From assembly GCA_021300575.1 (NCBI GenBank), contig JAJTDM010000040.1, forward strand, positions 1 to 64,000: a DNA stretch of 64,000 bases. Direction: 5' to 3'. Of the stretch, positions 30,894 through 40,710 are shown in pieces. Positions within the stretch are counted from its first letter, which is position 1. Each line of letters begins with the position of its first letter. The translations under genes and the position numbers were made by a program. Below the pieces are notes generated by a model that was not told where the DNA came from, made no database searches, and saw only the letters and a list, made by a program, of their open reading frames with translations. The stretch comes from Rubrivivax sp. (GTDB taxonomy: Bacteria > Pseudomonadota > Gammaproteobacteria > Burkholderiales > Burkholderiaceae_C).

Positions 30894-33197
30894 ATGAAGA
30901 CATCGCACAACCCAGCCGCAGACGCTGGCGCCGCGCCGTTGGACCCGCCAGCCGGCGTCCACCTGCCTATCGTCACCGCCATCGGCGGCACCGATGCGGC
31001 GATGGATGAAGCGCACGCGCTGGACATGGCGCGCGCCTTTGCTGAGCCCCTGCTCAAGGGGCGCATCCTCGATTCGGGCGAGGAAGCCTGGTCGCACGCA
31101 GTGGGAGTGGCGCAGATCCTGAAGACTCTGGGTGCCGGCCCGGGCATGCAAGCCGCGGCCTTCCTGGTCTACGTGGGTGAGTTCCTGCAGCGCCCGCGCG
31201 AGACCGTGGCCCAGGCCTTTGGAGAGTCCTACGCCGGACTGGTGGAGCTGACCCGCAAGCTGGTGCAGGTGCAGCGTGCCGCACGCGAGGCCCAGGTCGG
31301 TGTCCAGGGCCGCGAACGGCAGACCGAGCGCGTCCGCAAGATGCTTCTGGCCTTCTCCAAGGATTTGCGTGTGGTGCTGCTGCGCCTGGCCTCACGGTTG
31401 CAGACCCTGCGCTGGCATGCTTCCAGCAAGACGCCGTGCGACAACGCCCTGGCACTGGAATCCCAGCAGGTGTTCGCGCCCCTGGCCAACCGGCTGGGCA
31501 TCTGGCAGATCAAGTGGGAACTGGAGGACCTGTCCTTCCGCTTCCTGGACCCCCAGGCTTACCGACATATTGCGGACTTGCTCGACGAACGCCGCCAATC
31601 CCGAGAACTGGCTGTGGAGTTCGTGCGGCATCAGGTGGCGGGTGTCCTTCGGCAAGCCGGACTGGACAGCGCGGTGCAGGGGCGGCCCAAGCATCTCTAC
31701 AGCATCTGGCGCAAGATGCAGGGCAAGTCGCTGCCCTTCGAGAAGGTCCTGGACATCCGGGCCTTGCGGGTGATCGTGGCTGCGGTGCCCGATTGCTACG
31801 CCGCACTCTCGGCCCTGCACCAGCGGTACCGGCCCCTGTCCGGTGAGTTCGACGACTACATTGCCCGCCCCAAGCCCAACGGCTACCAGTCCCTGCACAC
31901 CGTGGTGCTGGGGGACGACGATCGCCCGGTGGAAGTGCAGATCCGGACCCAGGCGATGCACGATCACGCCGAACATGGGGTGGCCGCCCACTGGGCCTAC
32001 AAGGAGGCGGGAGCCAAGGGCTATGCCGGCGTGAGCGCCAACGCCGATGCAGCTGAACGCATGACCGAGGCCCGCAAGCAGGTGATGCGCCAACTGCTGG
32101 CGTGGGAGCGCGAGTTCGCCGCTCCTGCAACACCCACCGCACCTGCACCGACGAGCGAAGACCGCATCTACGTACTGACCCCTCAATACACGGTGGTCGA
32201 ACTCACCGCGGGCGCCACCGCTGTGGACTTCGCCTATGCGCTGCACACTGACCTGGGCCACCGTTGCCGCGGTGCCCGTGTGGACGGTGCCTTGGTGCCC
32301 CTGAACACCCCGTTGGTCAACGGCCAGACGGTGGAGGTGCTGACGGCACGAGAGGGTGGGCCTTCCCTGGACTGGATCAACCACGAGTTGGGCTACCTGC
32401 AGAGCCCGCGCGCCCGCGCCAAGGTACGGGCCTGGTTCAACGCCCAGGCCTTGCAGCACACGATCGCGAAGGGCCGGGAACTGGTGGAGCGCTTGCTGCA
32501 ACGTGAGGGCAAGACATCCTTGCGTCTTGACGATCTGGCCGAGCGTCTGGGCTTCAAGGAGGCCAGCGCCTTGTTCGAGGTGGTGGGCAAGGACGAGTAT
32601 TCCCTCAAGCAGATCGAGGCGTTACTGCGGCCAGCGCCCGAGCAGCCCACCGGGCAGGACGACAACGTGGCCATCCGGCGCTCACGCGCCGGTCGCAGTG
32701 GCGTGTTGGTGGTGGGTGTGGAGTCCCTCATGACGACGCTGTCGCGCTGCTGTCGTCCGGCCCCGCCTGATGCCATCGGCGGCTTCGTCACCCGGGGCAA
32801 GGGTGTGGCGGTGCACCGCACGGACTGCAGCAACTTCCGCCACATGAGCAGCAGTTCTCCAGACCGCGTGATCCCCGTGGATTGGGGGGCCGCCGAGGGC
32901 CTGGCGGCGGGTGCCGAACGGGGAGTGCGCGGGACCCCGAACGGGCATGCGCCCCTGTACCCGCTGGATGTGGTGATCGAAGCCGCCGACCGACAGGGCC
33001 TGCTGCGTGACATTTCAGAGGTGCTGACGCGCGAGCGAGTGAACGTTACGGGCGTGAACACGCGCAGCGTCAAGGACAGCACAGGCGGCACGGCCTGGAT
33101 GACCTTCACGGTGGAGGTGAGCGACACACGCCGGCTTCAACAGGTGCTGCGCCAGGTGGCGCAGGTTTCAGGAGTGCGCAGCGCCCGTCGGCGATGA
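30894..33197 (+). CDS. relA: (p)ppGpp synthetase RelA
   Basis: Makes (p)ppGpp on ribosomes carrying uncharged tRNA, starting the stringent response. The 767-residue product has an N-terminal hydrolase domain whose HD motif is replaced (FLVYVGEF where HDVVED is expected), so it should not degrade ppGpp; the synthetase domain (GRPKHLYSIWRKM, the RelA-type EFDDYIARPKPNGYQSLHT, EVQIRTQAMHDHAEHGVAAH); a TGS domain (EDRIYVLTPQYTVVELTAGA); a zinc-finger region (LSRCCRPAPPDAIGG, VHRTDCSN); and a C-terminal ACT domain (DRQGLLRDISEVL). The EXDD form marks a monofunctional RelA rather than SpoT. ATG at 30894 is preferred to upstream starts inside the hydrolase gene. Confidence 0.97.
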   Translation: MKTSHNPAADAGAAPLDPPAGVHLPIVTAIGGTDAAMDEAHALDMARAFAEPLLKGRILDSGEEAWSHAVGVAQILKTLGAGPGMQAAAFLVYVGEFLQRPRETVAQAFGESYAGLVELTRKLVQVQRAAREAQVGVQGRERQTERVRKMLLAFSKDLRVVLLRLASRLQTLRWHASSKTPCDNALALESQQVFAPLANRLGIWQIKWELEDLSFRFLDPQAYRHIADLLDERRQSRELAVEFVRHQVAGVLRQAGLDSAVQGRPKHLYSIWRKMQGKSLPFEKVLDIRALRVIVAAVPDCYAALSALHQRYRPLSGEFDDYIARPKPNGYQSLHTVVLGDDDRPVEVQIRTQAMHDHAEHGVAAHWAYKEAGAKGYAGVSANADAAERMTEARKQVMRQLLAWEREFAAPATPTAPAPTSEDRIYVLTPQYTVVELTAGATAVDFAYALHTDLGHRCRGARVDGALVPLNTPLVNGQTVEVLTAREGGPSLDWINHELGYLQSPRARAKVRAWFNAQALQHTIAKGRELVERLLQREGKTSLRLDDLAERLGFKEASALFEVVGKDEYSLKQIEALLRPAPEQPTGQDDNVAIRRSRAGRSGVLVVGVESLMTTLSRCCRPAPPDAIGGFVTRGKGVAVHRTDCSNFRHMSSSSPDRVIPVDWGAAEGLAAGAERGVRGTPNGHAPLYPLDVVIEAADRQGLLRDISEVLTRERVNVTGVNTRSVKDSTGGTAWMTFTVEVSDTRRLQQVLRQVAQVSGVRSARRR

Positions 33198-33299
33198 ACC
33201 TGCGGTCCGCACGTGCTGTCCCGGCCGGGACCGCCGACCCCCATGGGCGAAGATCAGGAAACCAGAGCAGCCGCCGCGGCCGGTGAGGTATTGTCTGGC

Positions 33300-33308
33300 T
33301 GCTACAAT
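33300..33308 (+). promoter_or_regulatory. Extended -10 promoter of tRNA-Val
   Basis: TGCTACAAT is an extended -10 element (TG-N-TACAAT) that would start transcription about 5 nt before the mature tRNA end at 33319. No clear -35 is present, which extended -10 promoters tolerate. Confidence 0.55.
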
Positions 33309-33318
33309 TTTTGTCTTT

Positions 33319-33395
33319 AGGCGCGTAGCTCAGCTGGTTAGAGCACCACCTTGACATGGTGGGGGTCGTTGGTTCGAGTCCAATCGCGCCTACCA
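33319..33395 (+). tRNA. tRNA-Val (anticodon GAC)
   Basis: A 77-nt cloverleaf: acceptor AGGCGCG/CGCGCCT with discriminator A and encoded CCA; D arm GCTC-AGCTGGTTA-GAGC; anticodon arm CCACC-TTGACAT-GGTGG giving anticodon GAC (valine, GUC and GUU codons); short variable loop GGGTC; T arm with TTCGAGT loop. All stems pair. It follows relA by 121 bp and is backed by its own promoter and a strong terminator. Confidence 0.98.
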
Positions 33396-33400
33396 ATCAC

Positions 33401-33435
33401 AAGCCCAAGCAAGTCACTGATTTGCTTGGGCTTTT
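33401..33435 (+). terminator. Rho-independent terminator of tRNA-Val
   Basis: A 12-bp perfect stem (AAGCCCAAGCAA at 33401-33412 with TTGCTTGGGCTT at 33422-33433) and a 9-nt loop, ending in TTTT. It lies 6 nt after the tRNA CCA end. Confidence 0.9.
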
Positions 33436-33563
33436 CGGTTCTTGCGGCGCTGGCCAAAGAAGCTGGCGATAGCGCCACGACCCGCACGGCGCAAGAAATG
33501 AGGCATCCTTCGCCTCTCGTGCAATGGCCAAGGGGGCCGTGCGCCAACGCCTCGGGGGCTTCC

Positions 33564-34859
33564 ATGATCACTCCTCACGACCTCGCCCAGAGCCTGGACC
33601 TGCCCAAGCGCGCGGTGGCGCTGGTGCTGGCAGGGGGCCGGGGCAGCCGGCTCAAGAGCCTGACCGACAACCGTGCGAAGCCGGCGGTCTACTTCGGGGG
33701 CAAGTTCCGAATCGTCGACTTCGCGCTGTCCAACTGCCTGAACAGCGGCATCCGGCGCATCGGGGTCATCACCCAGTACAAGAGCCACAGCCTGCTGCGC
33801 CACCTGCAGCGCGGCTGGGCTTTCCTGCGGCCGGAGATGAACGAGTTCGTCGATCTGCTGCCGGCGCAGCAGCGCGTGGACGAGGAGTCCTGGTACCGCG
33901 GCACGGCCGATGCCGTCTATCAGAACCAGGACATCCTGGCCGCCTACGGCGCGGACTACGTGGTGGTGCTGGCAGGTGACCACGTCTACAAGATGAACTA
34001 CGCGGTGATGCTGGCCGACCACGTGGCACTGGGCCGCGAGGTAACCGTAGGCTGCATCGAGGTGGACCGTCAGGAGGCCCGCGCCTTCGGCGTGATGGCC
34101 ATCGACGAGCGCCGCAACATCACGGCCTTCGTGGAGAAGCCGGCCGATCCGCCCGCCATGCCAGGCAAGCCTGACCGTGCCCTGGCCAGCATGGGCATCT
34201 ACATCTTCAATGCGCGCTACCTCTACAGGGAACTGGAGCGCGACATCGCAGACCCGACCTCCAGCCATGACTTCGGCAAGGACATCATCCCCAAGGCCGT
34301 GCAAGCGGGCAAGGCAGCGGCGCATCCCTTCGAGCTCAGCTGCGTGGGGCGCCGCCTGGGATCCGAACCCTATTGGCGTGACGTGGGCACCATCGACGCC
34401 TATTGGGACGCGAACATCGATCTCACCGCGACGGACCCCTTGCTGAACCTGTATGACACCCGGTGGCCCATCTGGACCTACCAGCCCCAGTTGCCACCTG
34501 CCAAATTTGTCCACAACCTCGATGACCGGCGTGGCATCGCCATCGAGTCGCTGGTGTCTGGTGGCTGCATCGTGTCGGGTTCGATCTTCCGCAGCATCTT
34601 GTTCTCGCAGGTGCGCGTGCACTCTTTCGCCACAGTGAACTGGAGCGTACTGTTGCCCGGGGTCACGGTAGGGCGCGGCGTGCGGCTGAACCGGGTGGTG
34701 GTGGACCGTGGTTGCCAGATTCCGGACGGCACGGTGATCGGTGAGGACGGCATTGAGGATGCGCGCCGCTTCCACCGCACCGACAGCGGCATCACGCTGG
34801 TCACACGGGAGATGCTGCTGGCGGCCACGGGCGGCTACGAGAGGGTGCCGAGCGAATGA
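33564..34859 (+). CDS. glgC: Glucose-1-phosphate adenylyltransferase
   Basis: Makes ADP-glucose, the glucosyl donor for glycogen; normally the allosterically controlled step. The 431-residue product has the nucleotidyl loop [23 protein letters not shown] near residue 19, [31 protein letters not shown], the FVEKPADPP substrate motif, [18 protein letters not shown], and a C-terminal left-handed beta-helix ([20 protein letters not shown]). Activator-site region [11 protein letters not shown] is present. Upstream in-frame codons reach into the tRNA and are rejected. The stop overlaps the glgA start by 4 bp, so the two are translationally coupled. Confidence 0.96.
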   Translation: MITPHDLAQSLDLPKRAVALVLAGGRGSRLKSLTDNRAKPAVYFGGKFRIVDFALSNCLNSGIRRIGVITQYKSHSLLRHLQRGWAFLRPEMNEFVDLLPAQQRVDEESWYRGTADAVYQNQDILAAYGADYVVVLAGDHVYKMNYAVMLADHVALGREVTVGCIEVDRQEARAFGVMAIDERRNITAFVEKPADPPAMPGKPDRALASMGIYIFNARYLYRELERDIADPTSSHDFGKDIIPKAVQAGKAAAHPFELSCVGRRLGSEPYWRDVGTIDAYWDANIDLTATDPLLNLYDTRWPIWTYQPQLPPAKFVHNLDDRRGIAIESLVSGGCIVSGSIFRSILFSQVRVHSFATVNWSVLLPGVTVGRGVRLNRVVVDRGCQIPDGTVIGEDGIEDARRFHRTDSGITLVTREMLLAATGGYERVPSE

Positions 34860-36313
34860 ACGTGTTGCACGTGGCTGCGGAGGCGCATCCCCTGCTCAAG
34901 ACGGGTGGCTTGGCCGATGTGCTCGGAGCCCTGCCGCAGGCGCTGCAGGCACAAGGCGGGCTTTACACCCGCCTGCTGTTGCCGGGATGGCCAGCCGTGC
35001 TGCAGGGCGTGGTCGATCTGCGCCCCGTGGCCACTCTGGGCCCGTGTTTCGGCGCGGCGCGCGTGGAGTTGCTGCTGGCACAGATGCCAGGCTCCGGCTT
35101 GCCGGTCTACGTGATCCAGGCTCCCATGCTTTATGGGAAGGCGGGCAATCCGTACCACGACCCGGCGGGTGAGTCCTGGCCGGACAACCTGCAGCGCTTC
35201 GGGCTGCTGGGATGGGTGGCCGCTCAACTGGCCGCTGGCGGACTGGATCCCGCCTGGCAGCCGGCCCTGGTGCATGCCCATGACTGGCATGCCGGGATGG
35301 CCTGCGCCTACCTGAAGGCCCACACAGCGCCCACCGCCACGGTGTTCACCGTGCACAACCTGGCTTACCAGGGGCTCTTCCCACACCCCGACGGCGCGTT
35401 GCTGGGCCTGTCCTCGCGTTACATGAGTTCCGCCGGGCTGGAATACCACGGTCAGATTTCCTTCATGAAGGCGGGGCTGAAGTTCGCCGATCGGCTGACC
35501 ACCGTCAGCCCGACCTATGCACGCGAGATCACCACGCCAGCCTTCGGGTGCGGTCTGGATGGCGTGCTGCGCAGCCGGGCCGACGCACTGACGGGCATCC
35601 TCAACGGCATTGACGACGAGGAGTGGAATCCGCTGACAGATTCGGCACTGGCCCATCGTTACGGACCACGGGACCTGAAAGGCAAGGCGCTTTGCAAACG
35701 TGCACTGCAGGCGGAGGCTGGTCTGCCGGTCGACGCGCAGGCACCCCTGGTGCTGGCGCTCAGCCGCCTGACGGAGCAGAAGGGCCTGGACCTGCTGCTG
35801 GCCGCCTTGCCGACCCTGTTGCGCGAAGGCGCGCAGTTGGTGGTGCAGGGCACGGGCGACCCCGCCCTCGAAGCAGCCTTCGTATCGGCCGCGCGCAGCC
35901 ATCCGGGCCAGGTGTCCGTGTGCATCGGCTACGACGAAGACAGGGCCCACCGCCTCATGGCAGGAGCTGACCTGATCGTGGTGCCGTCGCGATTCGAGCC
36001 CTGCGGGCTCACCCAGCTCTACGGCCTGCGCTACGGCACCCTGCCGGTGGTGTGCGCCACGGGAGGCTTGGCCGACACCGTGGTGCCTCATCACCCGGAA
36101 GATGTGGCACAGGGCGCCGCCAACGGCTTCACGTTCGAAGCGCCCACCCTGGCGTCGTTGACCGAAGGCCTTCAGCAGGCCCTGGCAGGATGGCGAAACG
36201 CCAAGCTGCGCCGCCGCCTGCAACTCACCGGTATGGCGCAGGACTTTTCATGGGCCGCGCCTGCGCGGCAGTACCGGGCGATCTACGAGGCCTTGGCGAC
36301 GGATCAGCCCTGA
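34856..36313 (+). CDS. glgA: Glycogen synthase GlgA (ADP-glucose type)
   Basis: GT5-family enzyme adding glucose from ADP-glucose to glycogen. The 485-residue product has the N-terminal [16 protein letters not shown]-type loop ([19 protein letters not shown]), [59 protein letters not shown] and the nucleotide site [20 protein letters not shown] near residue 380. It follows glgC with an ATGA overlap. The last 10 bp overlap the convergent transporter gene. No branching enzyme gene is close by. Confidence 0.96.
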   Translation: MNVLHVAAEAHPLLKTGGLADVLGALPQALQAQGGLYTRLLLPGWPAVLQGVVDLRPVATLGPCFGAARVELLLAQMPGSGLPVYVIQAPMLYGKAGNPYHDPAGESWPDNLQRFGLLGWVAAQLAAGGLDPAWQPALVHAHDWHAGMACAYLKAHTAPTATVFTVHNLAYQGLFPHPDGALLGLSSRYMSSAGLEYHGQISFMKAGLKFADRLTTVSPTYAREITTPAFGCGLDGVLRSRADALTGILNGIDDEEWNPLTDSALAHRYGPRDLKGKALCKRALQAEAGLPVDAQAPLVLALSRLTEQKGLDLLLAALPTLLREGAQLVVQGTGDPALEAAFVSAARSHPGQVSVCIGYDEDRAHRLMAGADLIVVPSRFEPCGLTQLYGLRYGTLPVVCATGGLADTVVPHHPEDVAQGAANGFTFEAPTLASLTEGLQQALAGWRNAKLRRRLQLTGMAQDFSWAAPARQYRAIYEALATDQP

Positions 36314-37215
36314 TCGGCTTCGGCGCGTTGCGGCCACGTCGCCAGCACCAGGCCCGCCAGTGCCATGCCCAGGGCCACGCCATGCACCGGCCCGAAGGGC
36401 TCTCCCAGCCACACCACCCCCACCGCAGCCGCACTCAAGGGCAGGCACACGGTGAAGATGCCGGCCTGCGATGCGGGCACATGCTGAAGCCCCCGCATCC
36501 ACAACCAGACGGTCACCACGCTGGCCGCCAGGGCGTAGAACACCAGCAGCCCCCAGGTAGCGGCCTCAACCTTTTCGAAGGGGAACGACCAGGCTTGCCA
36601 CAGCCCCATCGGGGTGATGAGCGCCAGGCCCCAGAGATTGATCATGGCGCTGATGCGTTGAGGCGACACGCTGACCGCCAACCGCTTGCCGATGACGACA
36701 TAGCTGGCCTCGCAGACCACCGCCCCGAGCAGCAGGGCGTAGCCCCACCATGGGGCTGCCGGGGCCTGCCCCGCGCCGTCGGGCACTCGGGCCAGCGCCA
36801 GCAGGGCGATACCCGCCACCGCCAGCCCGATGGCTGCCTGCACCCTGCGCGTGATGCGCTCGCCCAGGAACATCCGCGACATCAGCGCCACGGCGGCGGG
36901 AATGGCGGCCATCACCACGCCTGCGGCCACCGCGGAGGTGGCCGCCACGCCGAACAGCATGCAGATGGAAAAGCCGAAGTTGCCGAGAAAGCTCTCCCAG
37001 AACAAGAGCCGGCGGTCTCGGGCAGAAAGGGGTGCCTCTCCCGGCTGGCGACGCAGCCAGGTCACCATGGCCACCGCGGCGATGCCAAAGCGCAGCCACG
37101 CCAGCAGAAAGACAGGAAGGGCCGCCACCAGCAAGCGCGACAAGCCCACATAGCTGCCCACCAGTGCCATGCTGGCGGCCAGGCAGGCGAACGCCGCCCA
37201 CGGAACCGGCTTCAT
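36304..37215 (-). CDS. EamA/DMT-superfamily inner-membrane transporter
   Basis: The 303-residue product shows ten hydrophobic segments in two EamA repeats (for example [96 protein letters not shown]). The ERITRRVQ and [11 protein letters not shown] segments after helices 4 and 9 are typical of drug/metabolite exporters. Substrate unknown. It ends inside the tail of convergent glgA and begins 7 bp after the broken glutamine-synthetase-like gene, so it could be the last gene of the polyamine cluster's transcript. Confidence 0.88.
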   Translation of the reverse strand: MKPVPWAAFACLAASMALVGSYVGLSRLLVAALPVFLLAWLRFGIAAVAMVTWLRRQPGEAPLSARDRRLLFWESFLGNFGFSICMLFGVAATSAVAAGVVMAAIPAAVALMSRMFLGERITRRVQAAIGLAVAGIALLALARVPDGAGQAPAAPWWGYALLLGAVVCEASYVVIGKRLAVSVSPQRISAMINLWGLALITPMGLWQAWSFPFEKVEAATWGLLVFYALAASVVTVWLWMRGLQHVPASQAGIFTVCLPLSAAAVGVVWLGEPFGPVHGVALGMALAGLVLATWPQRAEADQG

Positions 37216-37222
37216 GAAGCGT

Positions 37223-38423
37223 TCAGAAGGCGGCCGCGTAGCGGTCGCGCTCCCACGGGGAGACGTGGCAAGCCCACTGCCTCCACTCGTCGCGCTTCAG
37301 GCGCAGGAACTCGCGGGTGAGTTCCTCACCCAGGGCGCCTTGGATCACGGCATCAGCCTCCAGCGCGTCCAAAGCCTGCGCCAGAGATTGCGGCAGCAGG
37401 CCGATGCCTCGGTCGCGCAACTCCGACAGCGTGCAGTCGAACAGGTCATCGGTCACCTCGAGCCCCGGGTCCAACCGTCGGTCCATGCCATCCAGCCCTG
37501 CGGCGATGAGGGCCGCCGTGGCCAGATAGGGATTGGTTGCTGCGTCCGGCAGTCGCCACTCGAAGCGGCCGGGCCAGCACACCGGCAATGAAATGCAGGG
37601 CGGAGTCGGTGAGCGGCGCGCCGTCGGCGCTGCCAAACAGACTGCACCCCGCCTCGCCACGCTCCCACAGCGAGACGTGAAAGTGCAGCCCGCTGCCGGG
37701 CTGGTCGGCAAAGGGCTTGGGCATCATGGAGAACACCATGCCGCGGGCGTCGGCCAAGGCCTGCGCCGCCAGCTTGAACAGCATCAGGTGGTCGGCGCTG
37801 ACCAAGGCCTCGTCGTAGGCAAAGTTCACCTCGTACTGGCCGTGTGCGTCTTCGTGGTCGAGTTGCAGCACATCCAGGCCGCAAGCGGTGAGCGCCTGGC
37901 TCAGCTCATGCAGGAATCCGGCCTGGCGGGGCAGGGACTTCAGGTCGTAACTCGGCTTGTCCAGGCGGTCAGCTTCATCGGCCGGCACCCAGTCGCCATC
38001 CTGCCGGCGCAGCAGGAAGAACTCGGGCTCCAGGCCCGTGCGCAGTTCCCACCCGCGCTCAGCCAGCCGCGCCGTGGCGTGCTTGAGCACCTGCCGAGGA
38101 CAGGCGTCGAAGGGCTCACCATCGACGAAGCCGTCGCCCACGATGCGCGCCACCCCCGGCATCCAGGGCATCGGCTGCACGGTGGTGGCGTCGCCCCGGG
38201 CGTAGTACTCCGAGCGCGGCCCCGTGCGCGGCAGCCCGGTGCCCCAGATGGACGGGCCGGCAAAGCCCGCTCCGTGCCCCAGCACGTCCTCCAGATGGAC
38301 CAGAGGCACGAGCTTGCCCTTGGCGCAGCCGTGCACGTCGGTGAACTGCACGAGCAGGGTGTGCACGCCCGCAGCCTGCAGGCGGCGGCGCAGGTCGCCC
38401 ACGGGCGACCCCGGATCCAGCAT
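37223..38423 (-). pseudogene. GlnT/type III-like glutamine synthetase (gamma-glutamylpolyamine ligase?), broken
   Basis: Glutamine-synthetase-fold ligase; next to polyamine transport genes the likely job is glutamylation of an amine (PuuA/SpuB-like), though plain glutamine synthesis is possible. The first frame (ATG 38423) has TLLVQFTDVHGCAKGKLVP, LRTGLEPEFFLL, LDHEDAHGQYEVNFAYDEAL and the metal motif GSGLHFHVSLW, then LTDSALHFIAGVLA. The expected next block of about 50 codons, with the NSYKR motif and the NNR arginine of the active site, is absent near 37572. The sequence resumes in another frame at GRFEWRLPDAATNPYLATAAL and runs to 37223. As sequenced it is non-functional. Confidence 0.85.
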
Positions 38424-38446
38424 GGCGGTCAGGTCAGCCGCTGGGC

Positions 38447-39832
38447 TCAGAAGGACACCACCACCGAGGCACCCAGCAGGGAGTTGCTCTTGCGGTAAGC
38501 GGTCCCTTCGGGATTTGCAAAGACCGGTAGGTTCGCGCGGTCCAGCCTGTATTCCACCCTGAAGGTGGTGCTCAAGTCCCACAGGTAACTCAGGCCGAAA
38601 CTGAGGGCGGTGCGATTGGCGCCGGTGTTGCAAACGGAACTTGCATCCAGCGCGCCGCACACAGCTGTAGGGTCTACACCAAGACCGTTCCGGGTGTCGC
38701 CGTAAACACCGTTGTCTGGATCCCAGTAGCCGGTATAGCCCAGCAGGCCTCCGCCGTTCTTGGCGTTTCGAACGTGGTCAAGTCGCACCACGCCTTCAAG
38801 CCTGGGGTTGAACTTGTATGCAGCGAGTGCTGATAAGCCCGTCCAGGTGGCATCTCGAAGGTCACCCGACGCAGGATCTGGGGCAATGGCCGCACCTTTG
38901 TGACGGCCCACGCTGGCCTGACCTTGCACGGTCCAATCGCCGCGAATGAAGTAAGCATCGAATTCAAACAGATCCACCCGCGACTTGGCGGCGTTCGGAT
39001 CTGCAAAGTTGGCGGCCTTGCCATGAACCCCGGCAAAACCGAAGCCCTGGAACTCGCCGCGTGAGTAATCGACGCGGTACGCCATCACAGGTGCTCTGTC
39101 GCCGTCGAGGTTTCTGGCTGCGTTCATATTCGCCACCACACCCTTGACGATCCACTTGCCACGGGTGAGTTCCAGCCCGGCACCCGTGTAGCTCGTGGGC
39201 AAGGTGAAGTCAAAGAGCAGGTTGTGCGTGATCAGCTTGTTGAGGGTGGCCTGCTGGAATTCGTATCCTGACCAATCGGGGAGATGACCGGCAATGAAGC
39301 GGGTCTGCAGGCTTCCCAGGGGCACGGAGACCGAGGCTTCCTGCACGATGCTGCCATTGCCGATGACGGTATCGGTGCCGCGGTTGGGGCTCAGCGTCAA
39401 ACGCCAGCGTGTGCCCGAGTCGGTCTCCTTCTGCAGGTCCAGCACCACCGACCCGAAGTAGGAGTTGTCATACGAGTAGCCCGTCTCTGCACGACTGTCC
39501 AGGAAGCTGAAGCCGCTGTTGCGTTTCCCCCGGTTGTAAATCCAGGTCGGATCGGCGTAGCCGCTGATCTTCAGCCCCTTCATGCCTGAGGCGTCGCGGG
39601 AATCCTCCAGCGCCTCGGTCTTGACCGTGATGCGGTTGAGCTCGCGCGCCTGGTCGGGCGTCATGCCCCATTGGGGCTTGGCCGCCTCCTGGGCCTTGAG
39701 CTTGGCCTCCAGTTCGGCCACCTGGGCCTTGAGCGCCTGCAACTCCCGCAGGACATCGGCGTTGGATTGGGCCAGCGCAGGGAACGCGGCAGCCAGCGCA
39801 AGCGCCAGGGCGGTGTGATGAATGGTCTTCAT
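38447..39832 (-). CDS. Outer-membrane beta-barrel (porin-like) protein
   Basis: The 461-residue product has a signal peptide (TALALALAAAFPALAQ), an N-terminal coiled coil (ELQALKAQVAELEAKLKAQE) of the kind that trimerises in DcaP-like porins, and a beta-rich body with alternating aromatic strands (ISGYADPTWIYNRG, SYFGSVVLDLQKE, FGLSYLWDLSTTFRVEYRL) ending in phenylalanine (SLLGASVVVSF), the classic outer-membrane insertion signal. It resembles DUF3138-type proteins of Burkholderiales. Its place between potI and the ligase gene suggests it admits polyamines or related solutes into the periplasm. Confidence 0.8.
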   Translation of the reverse strand: MKTIHHTALALALAAAFPALAQSNADVLRELQALKAQVAELEAKLKAQEAAKPQWGMTPDQARELNRITVKTEALEDSRDASGMKGLKISGYADPTWIYNRGKRNSGFSFLDSRAETGYSYDNSYFGSVVLDLQKETDSGTRWRLTLSPNRGTDTVIGNGSIVQEASVSVPLGSLQTRFIAGHLPDWSGYEFQQATLNKLITHNLLFDFTLPTSYTGAGLELTRGKWIVKGVVANMNAARNLDGDRAPVMAYRVDYSRGEFQGFGFAGVHGKAANFADPNAAKSRVDLFEFDAYFIRGDWTVQGQASVGRHKGAAIAPDPASGDLRDATWTGLSALAAYKFNPRLEGVVRLDHVRNAKNGGGLLGYTGYWDPDNGVYGDTRNGLGVDPTAVCGALDASSVCNTGANRTALSFGLSYLWDLSTTFRVEYRLDRANLPVFANPEGTAYRKSNSLLGASVVVSF

Positions 39833-39870
39833 GGAGGGTCCTCCTCGGTGCGAAAAAGGTGGGTGACCGG

Positions 39871-40710
39871 TCAGCCGCGGGCGGCAGCCGCCAATTCCAG
39901 GCGACGTTGCCGCTCAGCGCGGGCGATGAGATAGCAGGCCAGGGCGACGCCGATGGCCACGACGATGACGATGAGCGTGGCCACCGCATTGACGCTCGGG
40001 TTCAGCCCCAGGCGCGCGCGCGACAAGATCACCAACGGCATGGTGGTGGCGCCGGGGCCGGAAAGAAAGTTCGACAGCACCACGTCATCCAGGGACAAGG
40101 TGAAGGTCAGCAGCCACGCCGACATCAGCGACTGCGTGACCATGGGCAAGGTCACCAGCCAGAACACCTGGTGAGGGCGGGCACCCAGGTCCATTGCCGC
40201 CTCTTCCAGTTGCGGGTTCAGGTCCTGCAGGCGGGCCTGCACCACCACTGTGGCGTAGGCCATGCCCACCAGCAGATGGCCCAGCCAGATGGTGAGCATG
40301 CCGCGCTCGGGCACGCCAATCGCCCGCTGCAGGCTCACCATGGTGAGCAGCAGCGACAGGCCGATCACGACCTCTGGCATCACCAGCGGGGCGCTGACCA
40401 TGCCGGAGAACACGGTGCGCCCCGTGAAGCGCCGGTACTTCACCAGCGCAAAAGCCGCCAGGGTGCCGAGCACAACCGAGCCGCAGGCGGTGAGAAAGGC
40501 GATCTTGAGCGACAGCCACAGGCCCGACAGCAGGGCCTGGTCTGCCGCCAGGGCGTGGTACCACTTGAACGTGAATCCCCGCCACAGATTGGGAATCGGG
40601 GAGTCGTTGAAGGAATACACCATCAGCGAGACGATGGGCACGAACAGGAACAGGTACCCGGCCGCAAGCCAGCTGCGGCCGAACCAGATGTTCAGTGCCG
40701 AGGGCTTCAC
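39871..40710 (-). CDS. potI: Putrescine/polyamine ABC transporter permease PotI
   Basis: One of two inner-membrane permeases of a polyamine importer. The 279-residue product has six membrane helices and the EAA loop that docks on the ATPase (EEAAMDLGARPHQVFWLVTLP near residue 185). Start is GTG at 40710, which overlaps the potH stop by 3-4 bp (GTGA), so translation is coupled. Gene order potF-potG-potH-potI on the minus strand is that of E. coli potFGHI. Confidence 0.94.
   Translation of the reverse strand: MKPSALNIWFGRSWLAAGYLFLFVPIVSLMVYSFNDSPIPNLWRGFTFKWYHALAADQALLSGLWLSLKIAFLTACGSVVLGTLAAFALVKYRRFTGRTVFSGMVSAPLVMPEVVIGLSLLLTMVSLQRAIGVPERGMLTIWLGHLLVGMAYATVVVQARLQDLNPQLEEAAMDLGARPHQVFWLVTLPMVTQSLMSAWLLTFTLSLDDVVLSNFLSGPGATTMPLVILSRARLGLNPSVNAVATLIVIVVAIGVALACYLIARAERQRRLELAAAARG

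Noticed and set aside
33351-33563. N-terminal extension of glgC starting inside tRNA-Val
   Set aside because: Runs through a tRNA and a terminator; family similarity begins after the ATG at 33564.
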